Shown: positions 26,428 to 34,330 of the stretch, in pieces
How positions within the stretch are numbered: position 1 is the first letter of the stretch
Layout: each line of letters opens with the position of its first letter
NCBI GenBank assembly: GCA_018971775.1
Contig: JAGXAB010000001.1
Coordinates: 1-64,000, forward strand
Reading direction: 5' to 3'
From: Cyanobacteria bacterium REEB67
GTDB lineage: Bacteria; Cyanobacteriota; Vampirovibrionia; Obscuribacterales; Obscuribacteraceae
Length of the DNA stretch: 64,000 nt
The notes under the pieces: model-generated
What the model was told of the DNA's origin: nothing
The model's input: the letters and a program-made list of their open reading frames with translations, nothing else
The model's database searches: none
Program-made: the position numbers and the translations under genes

Positions 26428-27245
26428 CAGACGGCGGCGGGCAGCTTTTGTACGGCAACGGCGCTTTTCAAAAGGTCGCCGGTGAGAGCCTGTACCCAGA
26501 CCGGATCGCCACTTGTGAGCATTTTAAAATAGCCTTTGGCTGTGCCCTGATTGAGCAAATCGCGCTTGTCGAGCTGGAAGTGCAATTGTCTGGCGAAGGG
26601 CAGTCCGGTCTCCAGCACAGGCAATTCGCCTCCAACAAAATTGCGGATAGCGCCGAGCAAGAAAGGAAAATGCGTGCAGCCAAGGACGAGCACATCGGCA
26701 TCGTTCTTGAGCAAGTCTGCCAGTGGTTCGCTGACGATTTCTTCTACTTCCGGCCCCGACAATTTACCGCTCTCGACAAGGTCTACCCAGCCCGGACATG
26801 GCTTGAGCAGCACCTTTGTGTTGGGTGCTTCGCGCTTGACCAGCTCGTTAAAAGTCTGGCTGAGCAAGGTGCCGGTGGTGGCAAGCACGCCTATCACGCC
26901 ACTCTTTGTCATGCGGGCAGCTGGTTTGATGGCCGGCTCGATGCCTATAAATGGTGTTTGCGGATAGCGCTCACGCAGCGCTTTGATGGCGGCGGCGGTG
27001 GCAGTGTTGCATGGTATCGCCACGGCTTTGGCGTTCTGATTGAGGAAATAATCGGTGATTTTAAGAGCTCGCTCTTTTACATATTCCGGAGATTTCTGGC
27101 CGTAGGGCATGTGGCCAGAGTCCGCCACGTAAATCAGGTCCTCATGTGGCAAAAGGCTGCGGATCGCTGCCAGGACAGAAAGGCCGCCGACGCCCGAGTC
27201 GTACACACCAATAGGATTTGAGGAAAATGAGTCCATGGCAGTCAT
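26424..27245 (-). CDS. murI: Glutamate racemase
   Basis: A 273-residue cofactor-independent racemase that supplies D-glutamate for peptidoglycan. The N-terminal IGVYDSGVGGLSVL (12-25, D16-S17), the first catalytic Cys79 in AIPCNTAT and the second, Cys190, in LGCTHFPFLL are all present, as is YVADSGHMPYG. Length is normal. The start is ATG at 27245; another in-frame ATG three codons later is possible. It is convergent with the nucleotidyltransferase fusion and divergent from the GNAT operon. Presence of murI fits a walled bacterium. Confidence 0.95.
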   Translation of the reverse strand: MTAMDSFSSNPIGVYDSGVGGLSVLAAIRSLLPHEDLIYVADSGHMPYGQKSPEYVKERALKITDYFLNQNAKAVAIPCNTATAAAIKALRERYPQTPFIGIEPAIKPAARMTKSGVIGVLATTGTLLSQTFNELVKREAPNTKVLLKPCPGWVDLVESGKLSGPEVEEIVSEPLADLLKNDADVLVLGCTHFPFLLGAIRNFVGGELPVLETGLPFARQLHFQLDKRDLLNQGTAKGYFKMLTSGDPVWVQALTGDLLKSAVAVQKLPAAVC

Positions 27246-27359
27246 AAGCTAAATAGTAGTCTATGGGACATGCCTATTCCAGTGTTGCGGCGCCTGGGCG
27301 GGTTAAGCCCTGGCAAATTTTTGGGCCGAATTTTGTGTGTTTGGGCAGGATCTAGGGTG

Positions 27360-27411
27360 CTTGCAAAATGCAAGTGTATGGTGTAGGATCGTCCTACTTG
27401 CAAACTGCAAG
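27360..27411 (+). promoter_or_regulatory. Promoter with two palindromic operators upstream of the GNAT-DinB-HxlR operon
   Basis: Two 15-base palindromes, CTTGCAAAATGCAAG (27360-27374) and CTTGCAAACTGCAAG (27397-27411), have centres 37 bases apart. The first contains TTGCAA (27361-27366), which with a 17-base spacer and TAGGAT (27384-27389) makes a plausible sigma70 promoter. The second covers the expected transcription start. The second site extends to 17 bases (ACTTGCA, three bases, TGCAAGT). The layout suits repression by a dimeric regulator, most simply the HxlR protein encoded at 28611. Confidence 0.7.
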
Positions 27412-27437
27412 TGCTTTGATTCTATTTGGTGAGTGAT

Positions 27438-27959
27438 ATGATCCAGAGAGCGCAGCTAAAAACAATCGTCAGAGTCGCTCCGGATAATGAGCGGACGCTG
27501 GTGGCGAATGTGGTGCGAGATGCCTACGCCCAGTTTCAAGTCCAGTACGATGCCAGGCACTGGCTCGAGTACGAAGCATCTACCAGAGAGACGGTTTTGC
27601 ACCAGGATGGTATCACGCGCTTGGTGGCCGTGGTGGGCGAGGAAATAGCGGGAGCGGTGCTCTTTTGCCCTCCCTATGAAAGAGTGATGGGAGGTGAGCT
27701 GGTCAAAAATCCCTACCCGGAATTTCGTTTGCTTGCGGTCAGTCCTGATTTTCGTGATATGGGCATCGGTGCGATGTTGATCGACGCCTGCGAAGAAATG
27801 GTTAAAGCAGAGGGATCCAAGGCGATAACACTGCACACTACAGTCGTCATGGAAACAGCGCGCCTGATGTATGAGAGGCGCGGTTATACGCGCTTTACCG
27901 ATATCGATTTTTCTCCGGCACCTAACTTTATCGTCATGGGCTACAAAAAGGATTTATAA
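27438..27959 (+). CDS. GNAT-family N-acetyltransferase
   Basis: A 173-residue acetyltransferase from the ATG at 27438 (GGTGAG upstream; TTG and GTG codons further up are in frame). The acetyl-CoA motif A reads PEFRLLAVSPDFRDMGIGAM with the RxxGxG pyrophosphate loop (RDMGIG), followed by KAITLHTTVVMETARLMYER and RRGYTRF, as usual for GNAT motif B. The acceptor is unknown. First gene of a three-gene operon with DinB-like and HxlR proteins, under the paired palindromes. Such small operons often answer toxic metabolites or antibiotics, which is inference from gene content. Confidence 0.82.
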   Translation: MIQRAQLKTIVRVAPDNERTLVANVVRDAYAQFQVQYDARHWLEYEASTRETVLHQDGITRLVAVVGEEIAGAVLFCPPYERVMGGELVKNPYPEFRLLAVSPDFRDMGIGAMLIDACEEMVKAEGSKAITLHTTVVMETARLMYERRGYTRFTDIDFSPAPNFIVMGYKKDL

Positions 27960-27962
27960 GTT

Positions 27963-28571
27963 ATGAGCAATGTCGCTGCACAATCGCCTCCCAAGCTCGA
28001 TAAGCCCGGTGCGGGCTTGCCACCTATTGAATGGTTCGTGGCCAAGTATTTTTTATTGCCGAAATTGCTCAAAGTCGATCAAAAGACGGCTATTGAAAAT
28101 TTCGATAAAGAATGTCAGAAAATTCAAAAAATCTGCGCCGGTCTGACTGATGAGCAATTGACCGAGAAGCGCTTAATCAAACGCCTCCGCGGTCTGGAAG
28201 ATAGCTCGAGATACTGGTCCATCGTCATGACGCTTGAACATCTTGTCGTTGTCGATGAGCTGATGCTCCAGGCTGCGACCGCGCTTTCCAGCGGTGTCGA
28301 TGTCTCAGCCTTCAAGCCGACCGGCACTGCCGATGTCAAACCGGAAGGTAAAGTCAGTGCTCAAAAAATTCTCGCCAATTTTGAAGCGATGCGGATCAAA
28401 TTGGTCGAGGAAGCTTCTACCCTTAATGTCGAACTCGATCCAAAAGCGACATTGCCACACCCCTGGTTTGGTCCTCTCAATGCGCTTGAATGGCTCAATT
28501 TTACGAGCATTCACACAAATTTGCACCGCCGTCAAATTCTCGCCATCATCGAACAATTGCAAGCCAAATAA
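27963..28571 (+). CDS. DinB-superfamily protein
   Basis: A 202-residue four-helix-bundle protein of the DinB/YfiT-like superfamily. The putative metal triad is His93 (MTLEHLV) plus His184 and His188 (HTNLHRRQI). The pattern of a first-helix His and a late HxxxH matches DinB-like hydrolases and thiol transferases (bacillithiol/mycothiol S-transferase-like), whose exact reactions vary. The ATG lies three bases after the GNAT stop, so translation is coupled. Co-regulation with HxlR suggests a stress or detoxification role. Confidence 0.72.
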   Translation: MSNVAAQSPPKLDKPGAGLPPIEWFVAKYFLLPKLLKVDQKTAIENFDKECQKIQKICAGLTDEQLTEKRLIKRLRGLEDSSRYWSIVMTLEHLVVVDELMLQAATALSSGVDVSAFKPTGTADVKPEGKVSAQKILANFEAMRIKLVEEASTLNVELDPKATLPHPWFGPLNALEWLNFTSIHTNLHRRQILAIIEQLQAK

Positions 28572-28610
28572 ATCAAACATGCTTGTCTTGCGCTCACTGG
28601 AATCCATCTC

Positions 28611-29042
28611 ATGAATGCCAAGAATGAAAGTCGCTCACCATGCCCGATCAGTAATGTCCTCGATTGGCTCGGCGATAAATGGTCTTTACTGATCGTGCGT
28701 GATGTTTTGTTTTACGGCAAGCACGAATACAAGGAGTTTCTCGCCAGTCCGGAGAGCATCGCCACCAATATATTGGCGGATCGGCTTAAGAAACTTACTG
28801 CTTGCGGTGTTCTCGGTGAATTAACACATCCGGAAAACAAGTCTCGCAAGCTTTACTACGTCACCGAATCCGGCAAAGCGCTTCTGCCCATACTCGGCGA
28901 AATGGTGCTCTGGGCCGACGCTTACATGCCGCCTAATGAAATCATTAAGCAACTGGCGGTATCGATCAAAGCCAATCCTGCGGCCGTTAAAGCCAGGATG
29001 CTTGCTGCCACCAGCGAGTGGGAAGCGAAATATTTACCCTAG
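28611..29042 (+). CDS. HxlR-family transcriptional regulator
   Basis: A 143-residue winged-helix regulator. The HxlR signature is clear: CPISNVLDWLGDKWSLLIVR (11-30), followed by the helix-turn-helix region ESIATNILADRLKKLTACGV and the wing RKLYYVTESGKALLPIL. The cysteine at position 11 lies where HxlR proteins such as HypR sense electrophiles or oxidants. It is the third gene of the operon, and the paired TTGCA-type palindromes upstream of the first gene are the likely operators for autorepression. Confidence 0.88.
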   Translation: MNAKNESRSPCPISNVLDWLGDKWSLLIVRDVLFYGKHEYKEFLASPESIATNILADRLKKLTACGVLGELTHPENKSRKLYYVTESGKALLPILGEMVLWADAYMPPNEIIKQLAVSIKANPAAVKARMLAATSEWEAKYLP

Positions 29043-29256
29043 GCAATTGGCGAGACAAATGCTATGGTGGTCCAATAAAGTTTTTGCGGGGGCTCGATCA
29101 TGTTTACCGAAGTGATTTGCAGCTCTTACTGCTTTTAGGAAGCGCCCAGCGCGCAGTCCTCTAATATTCTCCCAGCGCAGGCTTTTTGTGCTGATTGTAT
29201 CGACGCTCTCTGTACGTCAACAATCACACTAAATCTGTACTGGAGTGCATCGATAA

Positions 29257-30588
29257 ATGAATATCAAAAAATTGACCGTGCGTGAATTCGCACGGGCTGT
29301 TAAACTCGGGCATGGTCGCGCTATTTTGCACGTCCTGCATCATGGCGACAAAGGGATGGAAAAAATCATAGAACAGGCATTGTTGAAGAGCTATGTCTAT
29401 GACTGGCAAATTGAGGGATCGCGCGCAGGGTGGCTTATGTGTCTGCTACAGGCGACCGGACGTCTGGCTTTCTACGTTCGCAAATTTTTGAATCAGCATA
29501 GCTCTGACAGTTATGGAGGTGCGGATCTGGCCCAGCAAATCTTGTTGGCAGGGCGACTCTTCGAGATCGGCTTCAGCGAACTGCGCTCCACCGTATTGGA
29601 AAAATATACGAAGCTGCTCGTGTTGTCGCCTTTTCATGCCGGCTGCGGTAGTGAAATAGTCGACATGGCGGGGAATTCTGGACTCGAATTTGTGGCGCGT
29701 AGCATCGGTGAGCAAGTGCCGGAGCCGGATGCGTTTGATTGCGCTTTTATCCTGGAAAGGGCCAACGATTTGTGCGGAAACTCAGATGGTGAAGAATTAC
29801 TGAGAAGGCTCGCTGAATCTGAGCCGGCAGTCCAAAAATTTCTTGATGCTGCTGCTTCACTTAAAAACTCTAGTAATTTGCCTTCTGCTCCTCGCCCTGT
29901 GATAGAAAATTTTCAGGAAATCCTGGATTTGATTGATAAGCGGGCTCATGCTCCGGAAGCAATAACCTATGTCGCAATGGGAAGACGCATTAATGACGAA
30001 GTGGCGGCCTCTTGTTTTAAATTACTTTTGGCGTCGGATGACACATGGGTGCAACTGGTTTGTCTCAGGTTGCTTGGTTCGCGGAAACTACCTGATGTAA
30101 CACCCTATGTCATAGAGCTTCTTGAGTCCGAAGATAAGTTAGTTGCTTCCGCCTGTTTCCACGCTCTTCGCAATAAAAAAGATTCGCGGATTCGGGAAGT
30201 AGCTGTCAGATGGCTTCAATCCGAAGACCAAGTCCGGATTTCCCGCACTATCAGGTTGCTGGAATGTAATTTTATCAGCGGAGATGAGGAGATCTTTTTT
30301 GAAAAACTACCGCTGTTGAAAGATGATGATTTATTGCCTAGCGCTGGTATCCCAACTGAAGACTGGCTGCCCTTTGTCAGCAGGGATGTAGGCTTGAAGC
30401 TGTTGTTCTGGTTTTATGAAAATGGCCCGGACTCATGGTGTCGTTCAAATTTTTTCGAAAAATTGGTTGAGCTGGAGGCTTGTCCTGACGAGCTCATTTA
30501 TGAATCGCAATGGGACTGCGCGGAGAGGACGCAGAATTTAGCCCGCTGTCTTCTTGCAAAAAAGGAGGGCTTTATTTCCAAATGTTGA
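29257..30588 (+). CDS. HEAT-repeat-like protein of unknown function
   Basis: A 443-residue, Leu-rich, probably all-helical protein without signal peptide. The central and C-terminal part (about 225-370) shows HEAT-like helical hairpins: RINDEVAASCFKLLLASDDT, WVQLVCLRLLGSRKLPDVTP, LVASACFHALRNKKDSRIRE. The N-terminal 200 residues do not match a family I know. Several cysteines are scattered and unpaired. Codon usage and AT content look somewhat higher than in the neighbours, which could mean transfer. HEAT folds usually mediate protein contacts. The 214 bases upstream hold a CCCAGCGC direct repeat but no clear promoter. Confidence 0.58.
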   Translation: MNIKKLTVREFARAVKLGHGRAILHVLHHGDKGMEKIIEQALLKSYVYDWQIEGSRAGWLMCLLQATGRLAFYVRKFLNQHSSDSYGGADLAQQILLAGRLFEIGFSELRSTVLEKYTKLLVLSPFHAGCGSEIVDMAGNSGLEFVARSIGEQVPEPDAFDCAFILERANDLCGNSDGEELLRRLAESEPAVQKFLDAAASLKNSSNLPSAPRPVIENFQEILDLIDKRAHAPEAITYVAMGRRINDEVAASCFKLLLASDDTWVQLVCLRLLGSRKLPDVTPYVIELLESEDKLVASACFHALRNKKDSRIREVAVRWLQSEDQVRISRTIRLLECNFISGDEEIFFEKLPLLKDDDLLPSAGIPTEDWLPFVSRDVGLKLLFWFYENGPDSWCRSNFFEKLVELEACPDELIYESQWDCAERTQNLARCLLAKKEGFISKC

Positions 30589-30661
30589 AAACCGAAGTTA
30601 TTGCTCCGGTCCCCTGGTAGATAAATGCTTGGATGAGTTAGTTTGCTTATCTCTTCTAAGT

Positions 30662-31294
30662 TCAGCGCTTCAGCACCACATGCGTAGCCAGTTCCATCGG
30701 TACAGTTTCTGTCACCTTGTAGCCAAGGCCTGGCAGGTCGATACCGGCAAAAAGCGATTCACCGCGGCCCAAAAAGACCGGTGAAAGTGCCAGATGAATT
30801 TCGTCGATCGCTCCAGCTTGCAAATACTGCCGGACCGTTGAAACTCCGCCGCCGATTTTGACATCGAGGTCGCCGGCGGCTGCTTTGGCCTGGGCGAGCG
30901 CCGCTTCGATCCCTTCGGTGACAAAATAAAAGGTCGTCCCGCCCTCCATAACGATTGGCGCGCGGGCGTGGTGGGTGAGGATAAAGGTTGGTGCGTGATA
31001 GGGTGGATTGTCTCCCCACCAACCTTTCCATGTATCGTCCGACCATTCACCGCGGAAAGGGCTGAACATATTGCGGCCCAGGATGAAGGCGCCGAATCCT
31101 GCCGCGCTCGCGCTGGCGAAGCGGTCATCCGTACCACCATCTGCACCGATCATGGCTCGAAAGGTCCTGGTTGGAAAGAACCAGCTGTGCAATCCCTTGC
31201 CGCCCTTGCCCAGCGGATCCTCAAGGCACTGGTCCGGCCCGGCTCCAAAGCCGTCTATGGACACTCCAAAACCTGCAACGCGCACTTTGCCCAT
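30662..31294 (-). CDS. Dihydrofolate-reductase-like (RibD C-terminal) oxidoreductase
   Basis: A 210-residue protein of the RibD_C/DHFR-like fold. Start VRVAGFGVSIDGFGAG, then GFGAFILGRNMFSPF, PTFILTHHARAPI, DLDVKIGGGVSTVRQYLQAG and IDEIHLALSPVFLGRGESLF, all typical of the YyaP/YwjB-like 'dihydrofolate reductase family' proteins. These bind NADPH; their natural substrates are mostly unknown and they should not be taken as folate enzymes. The ATG has an excellent GGAGG site. Convergent with the HEAT-like gene. Confidence 0.85.
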   Translation of the reverse strand: MGKVRVAGFGVSIDGFGAGPDQCLEDPLGKGGKGLHSWFFPTRTFRAMIGADGGTDDRFASASAAGFGAFILGRNMFSPFRGEWSDDTWKGWWGDNPPYHAPTFILTHHARAPIVMEGGTTFYFVTEGIEAALAQAKAAAGDLDVKIGGGVSTVRQYLQAGAIDEIHLALSPVFLGRGESLFAGIDLPGLGYKVTETVPMELATHVVLKR

Positions 31295-31369
31295 GAGGCC
31301 TCCGTTTATTCAAATGCTTCAATAGCCAAGTTTAGCAGCAAGGATACTATGGCCACAATGGGCCCGAAG

Positions 31370-32401
31370 CTATCTCGTAATCGGCTCAAACAGGGCATTT
31401 TCTTCCTGATTGACGTGCTTGTGAAAAATGACTAGATTCGTCTTTTTAAACAATTTCTGCAACTCTGGTAAGTCTGTCTTTTTTACTTGATTTGGAAGTG
31501 TCAAGCTTTCCAAATTGAGTGCAGACAGTTTTTTGACACTGTGCAACGATATCGAGGTGCCGTTCAGGTGAAGATTTTTCAATTTTTTCATGCGGAGCAA
31601 GGCGGGGATACTCCTGTCATCCAGTGCCAGATTATTCGAGATGGAGAGTGTTTCGATTGAGGGGGAGTCGGCGAGGAAATTGATTGATTCGGCATTGATT
31701 TGTGCGTTGTCGAGGCATAGCATTTTTAAGCGTGGTAACCTGGCCAGATAAGTCAAATTATTGCGGTCGATGGTGGAAAAGCCAAAATCCAGATGCGTCA
31801 AATTTGGCAAGTTGAGCAAGTCTTTAAAATTTGTGCCATGGATGGTCGTACCGGTCGCTTCGAGCCAGTCTAATTTTTTCAGGCTGGCGATCTTGGGCAG
31901 GCTCTTGTCTGTAACATCGGAGCGGCTAATAATAAGAACGTTCAGATTTTTCAGGTGGGGAATAAAGTCCATGAGGCGGTCTGGTATTTTTTGTTCGTTT
32001 TCATCCATGCCGATATATTGTTCGCGCAGACCGTCGATGCCTTCCGGCGAGACCTTTTCCAGCCATTGCGGCTCGTCGATTACTTTTTTATTCAGCTCGA
32101 GCAAGATGCCCTGGCCGGGCGGTACGGCAACTTTAATATCGCCTTTTGCCGGAGTAATCGATTTCCATTCTTCGTTGCCTCTCGGGTCGCGGAATGGCAT
32201 GGGTATAAAGTAAAGCTGGCCGCAGGCTTGCGTTGCCGGGAAATGCAGGACGCGTATCTCGCCCATTGTTTTCTTCGCTGGACTGGTCGGTGATTTACTC
32301 TGGGCGGGTAAGGCCGGCGAAACTATCAGCAGCAAGGTCGCAGCCAGCTGAGACGCCATCAGCGCCGTCCATTGCTCCATGCCTGGCTTGATCGGCTTCA
32401 C
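31370..32401 (-). CDS. Exported leucine-rich-repeat protein
   Basis: A 343-residue protein with a signal-like N-terminus (MASQLAATLLLIVSPALPAQ) and a C-terminal LRR array (about 160-320): NLNVLIISRSDVTDKSLPKI, LTHLDFGFSTIDRNNLTYLA, LKMLCLDNAQINAESINFLA, KLKNLHLNGTSISLHSVKKL. The repeat style resembles the external LRR domains of the three LRR kinases in this window, as if the kinase half were missing. The start is GTG at 32401 or ATG at 32380; the latter gives a tidier signal peptide. It is probably periplasmic or outer surface, acting as a ligand-binding or scaffold protein. Confidence 0.72.
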   Translation of the reverse strand: MKPIKPGMEQWTALMASQLAATLLLIVSPALPAQSKSPTSPAKKTMGEIRVLHFPATQACGQLYFIPMPFRDPRGNEEWKSITPAKGDIKVAVPPGQGILLELNKKVIDEPQWLEKVSPEGIDGLREQYIGMDENEQKIPDRLMDFIPHLKNLNVLIISRSDVTDKSLPKIASLKKLDWLEATGTTIHGTNFKDLLNLPNLTHLDFGFSTIDRNNLTYLARLPRLKMLCLDNAQINAESINFLADSPSIETLSISNNLALDDRSIPALLRMKKLKNLHLNGTSISLHSVKKLSALNLESLTLPNQVKKTDLPELQKLFKKTNLVIFHKHVNQEENALFEPITR

Positions 32402-32481
32402 TTTTCGGCTACAACAACGTCCTGAAGGTTATATGACGTTCAGTCGGATTTGTAGTCGACTCACCGTCATCGTTTTACCCA

Positions 32482-33273
32482 CTAAGACCCGTATTTCACT
32501 AAAAATCCCCTCTTTCTAGCGTCTTCAAGGCTAGTTTTGAAAAAATAGCCAAAAAGACCTAGATATAAAAAATTGAGCAAAATCGCTAACCAAATGTGGT
32601 GCGGATCGATGGCCTGGCCGGAGAGGCTGGATCTCATACCTTCGAAGATATGAGCAGCCGGAAAGGACAGCGAAATAGGCTGCAACCAATTTGGCAGGAC
32701 ACTGACCGGATAAAATACGGCGGCGATCGGCTGCACCAGCCCGGGTACTGCCCAGGCCAGAGCCTCGGCCGGTGGTCCCCACTTCAAAATGCATCCGGTG
32801 ACCATAAGGCCAAGCGACCAACCCATAAGCAATAGGTTGACAAAGAAAAATATCAACATAAAGCCCATCGAGTAGACGTTCAGCGAGTGCAGTAGCAGCG
32901 CTATCAGGCTGAGCAGGATAAGTACGACCAATCCTTGCATCAGTCCCATCAAGCAAGCGGCGCCGACATATTCGCTGGCCTTGATTGGTGCTCCGAAAAC
33001 ATTGAGCAGGTTGCGTGACCAGACATCATCGAGGAAAGACACGCTGATCAGCATCTGGGCTCGATAAAGCACGTTCCACAAGATGATCGCCGCGATCAAA
33101 AATGTGATCATCGACTGTGGTGCGTTTGAAACTTTCATCATGTAGGCCGTCACAAGCCCCCACAATGCCAGGTCCATGACCGGCCAGAAGAACAGGTCCA
33201 GCAGTCGGAAAGTATTGCGTGATACGACAAAAGCGTATTTAATCATCAGCGCCCTGATTACTCGAAAATTCAT
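32482..33273 (-). CDS. ABC-2 type transporter permease
   Basis: A 263-residue membrane protein with about six hydrophobic spans (e.g. NTFRLLDLFFWPVMDLALWG, LIVLILLSLIALLLHSLNVY-like segments, GFMLIFFFVNLLLMGWSLGL). The first loop FRLLDLFFWPVMDLALWG is typical of ABC-2 permeases of drug/polysaccharide exporters. I prefer the ATG at 33273, which sits one base after the ATPase stop with GAGG upstream, over an in-frame ATG six codons earlier. With the ATPase it forms a two-gene exporter. Substrate unknown. Confidence 0.85.
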   Translation of the reverse strand: MNFRVIRALMIKYAFVVSRNTFRLLDLFFWPVMDLALWGLVTAYMMKVSNAPQSMITFLIAAIILWNVLYRAQMLISVSFLDDVWSRNLLNVFGAPIKASEYVGAACLMGLMQGLVVLILLSLIALLLHSLNVYSMGFMLIFFFVNLLLMGWSLGLMVTGCILKWGPPAEALAWAVPGLVQPIAAVFYPVSVLPNWLQPISLSFPAAHIFEGMRSSLSGQAIDPHHIWLAILLNFLYLGLFGYFFKTSLEDARKRGFLVKYGS

Positions 33274-33274
33274 T

Positions 33275-34000
33275 TTATTTGCCTCTTGCAATAGATATGA
33301 AGGCTTCTTCTAAAGTTTTGCTGTCCGATTGACTCAATATTTCGTCGGCTGTGCCGCTGGCAACGACGTGACCCTTTTGCATGAAGAGTATGCGGTGGCA
33401 GAGTTCCGAGACGTCGATCATGTTGTGTGATGTGTTGATCACAGTCATGTTGTTTTCTCTTTGTCTGGCCGCGATAATCTTGCGCACTTTGTCTGCCTGG
33501 TCCGGATCGAGACTGGCTGTCGGTTCGTCAAGCAAAAGGATTTCGGGATCGTTTAGAAGCGCCTTGCAGAGTGTCAGGCGCGTTTGTTCGCCTGATGAGA
33601 GTGAACCACTCAGCTGTTTGCGCATGTGCGACAGTTCGAAAAGTTCGAGCAGTTCATCGATCTTCTTCTTGCTGTTTTTGACGCCGTAGATTTCGGCGAA
33701 TACATAGAGGTTTTCCCATACTCGCAGGTTATAGGGGAGCTGCTGGTAGGCCGAGGCGAAATTCATGCGCTGGAGAATATTGACGCGATTTGTGCGCATC
33801 TCCTCTCCCAAGATTTTGATGGAGCCTGCAGTCGGTGTGATTAGCCCGAGTAGCATGAAGATAGTCGTCGTTTTGCCGGCGCCGTTGGCGCCGAGGAATC
33901 CGAGGATTTCTCCCCGTTTGACGTCGAAGCTCAGATCTTCGATGGCCAGGGCCTTGCCAAACTCCTTGCGCAGGCCCCGTACTTCTATGATGTTGTCCAT
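33275..34000 (-). CDS. ABC transporter ATP-binding protein
   Basis: A 241-residue ABC ATPase. Walker A GANGAGKTT (37-45), Q-loop region ASAYQQLPYN, signature LSSGEQTRL (134-142), Walker B ILLLDEP (154-160) and the switch His in VINTSHNM are intact. The sequence resembles the CcmA/drug-exporter ATPases that pair with ABC-2 permeases. It is the first gene of the leftward exporter pair; the ATG follows GGAG. The product probably drives export of a lipid, drug or polysaccharide. Confidence 0.92.
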   Translation of the reverse strand: MDNIIEVRGLRKEFGKALAIEDLSFDVKRGEILGFLGANGAGKTTTIFMLLGLITPTAGSIKILGEEMRTNRVNILQRMNFASAYQQLPYNLRVWENLYVFAEIYGVKNSKKKIDELLELFELSHMRKQLSGSLSSGEQTRLTLCKALLNDPEILLLDEPTASLDPDQADKVRKIIAARQRENNMTVINTSHNMIDVSELCHRILFMQKGHVVASGTADEILSQSDSKTLEEAFISIARGK

Positions 34001-34330
34001 AACAACACTCCAAAAATAATATGTAGTCTAATTCGACAGAAAACGGGCGATTGCCGCGACATGAAAGAATGCGTGACTGCTCCGACCGTCTGTCAGAGAG
34101 CATTCTCAAATCATGTCAAAACAACCGCCCGGACAAGAGCCTGGACTGCCGCGATTATAAAACCAAAAACATGCCGAGAACGCTCGTTAATGACGAGGTG
34201 TATTCGGTACTTTTTTCAAAAAAACTTTTTTCATCAAGATCACTTTTATCCGCTGGACTTACTTCTGTTATTTGTGTTTTTCCACAATAGCCGATGAGCG
34301 GTTTATTGGCAAGTGATCAATTCGCGCCTG
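34001..34330. other. 330-base intergenic region, no gene seen
   Basis: AT-rich spacer between the ABC ATPase start and the calpain-like gene's stop. It holds an 8-base inverted repeat, GATCACTT (34238-34245) and AAGTGATC (34311-34318), with 65 bases between the arms, and A/T runs around 34209-34232. The arms are too far apart for a standard terminator of the calpain gene. No tRNA or open frame with coding character was found. Confidence 0.5.
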
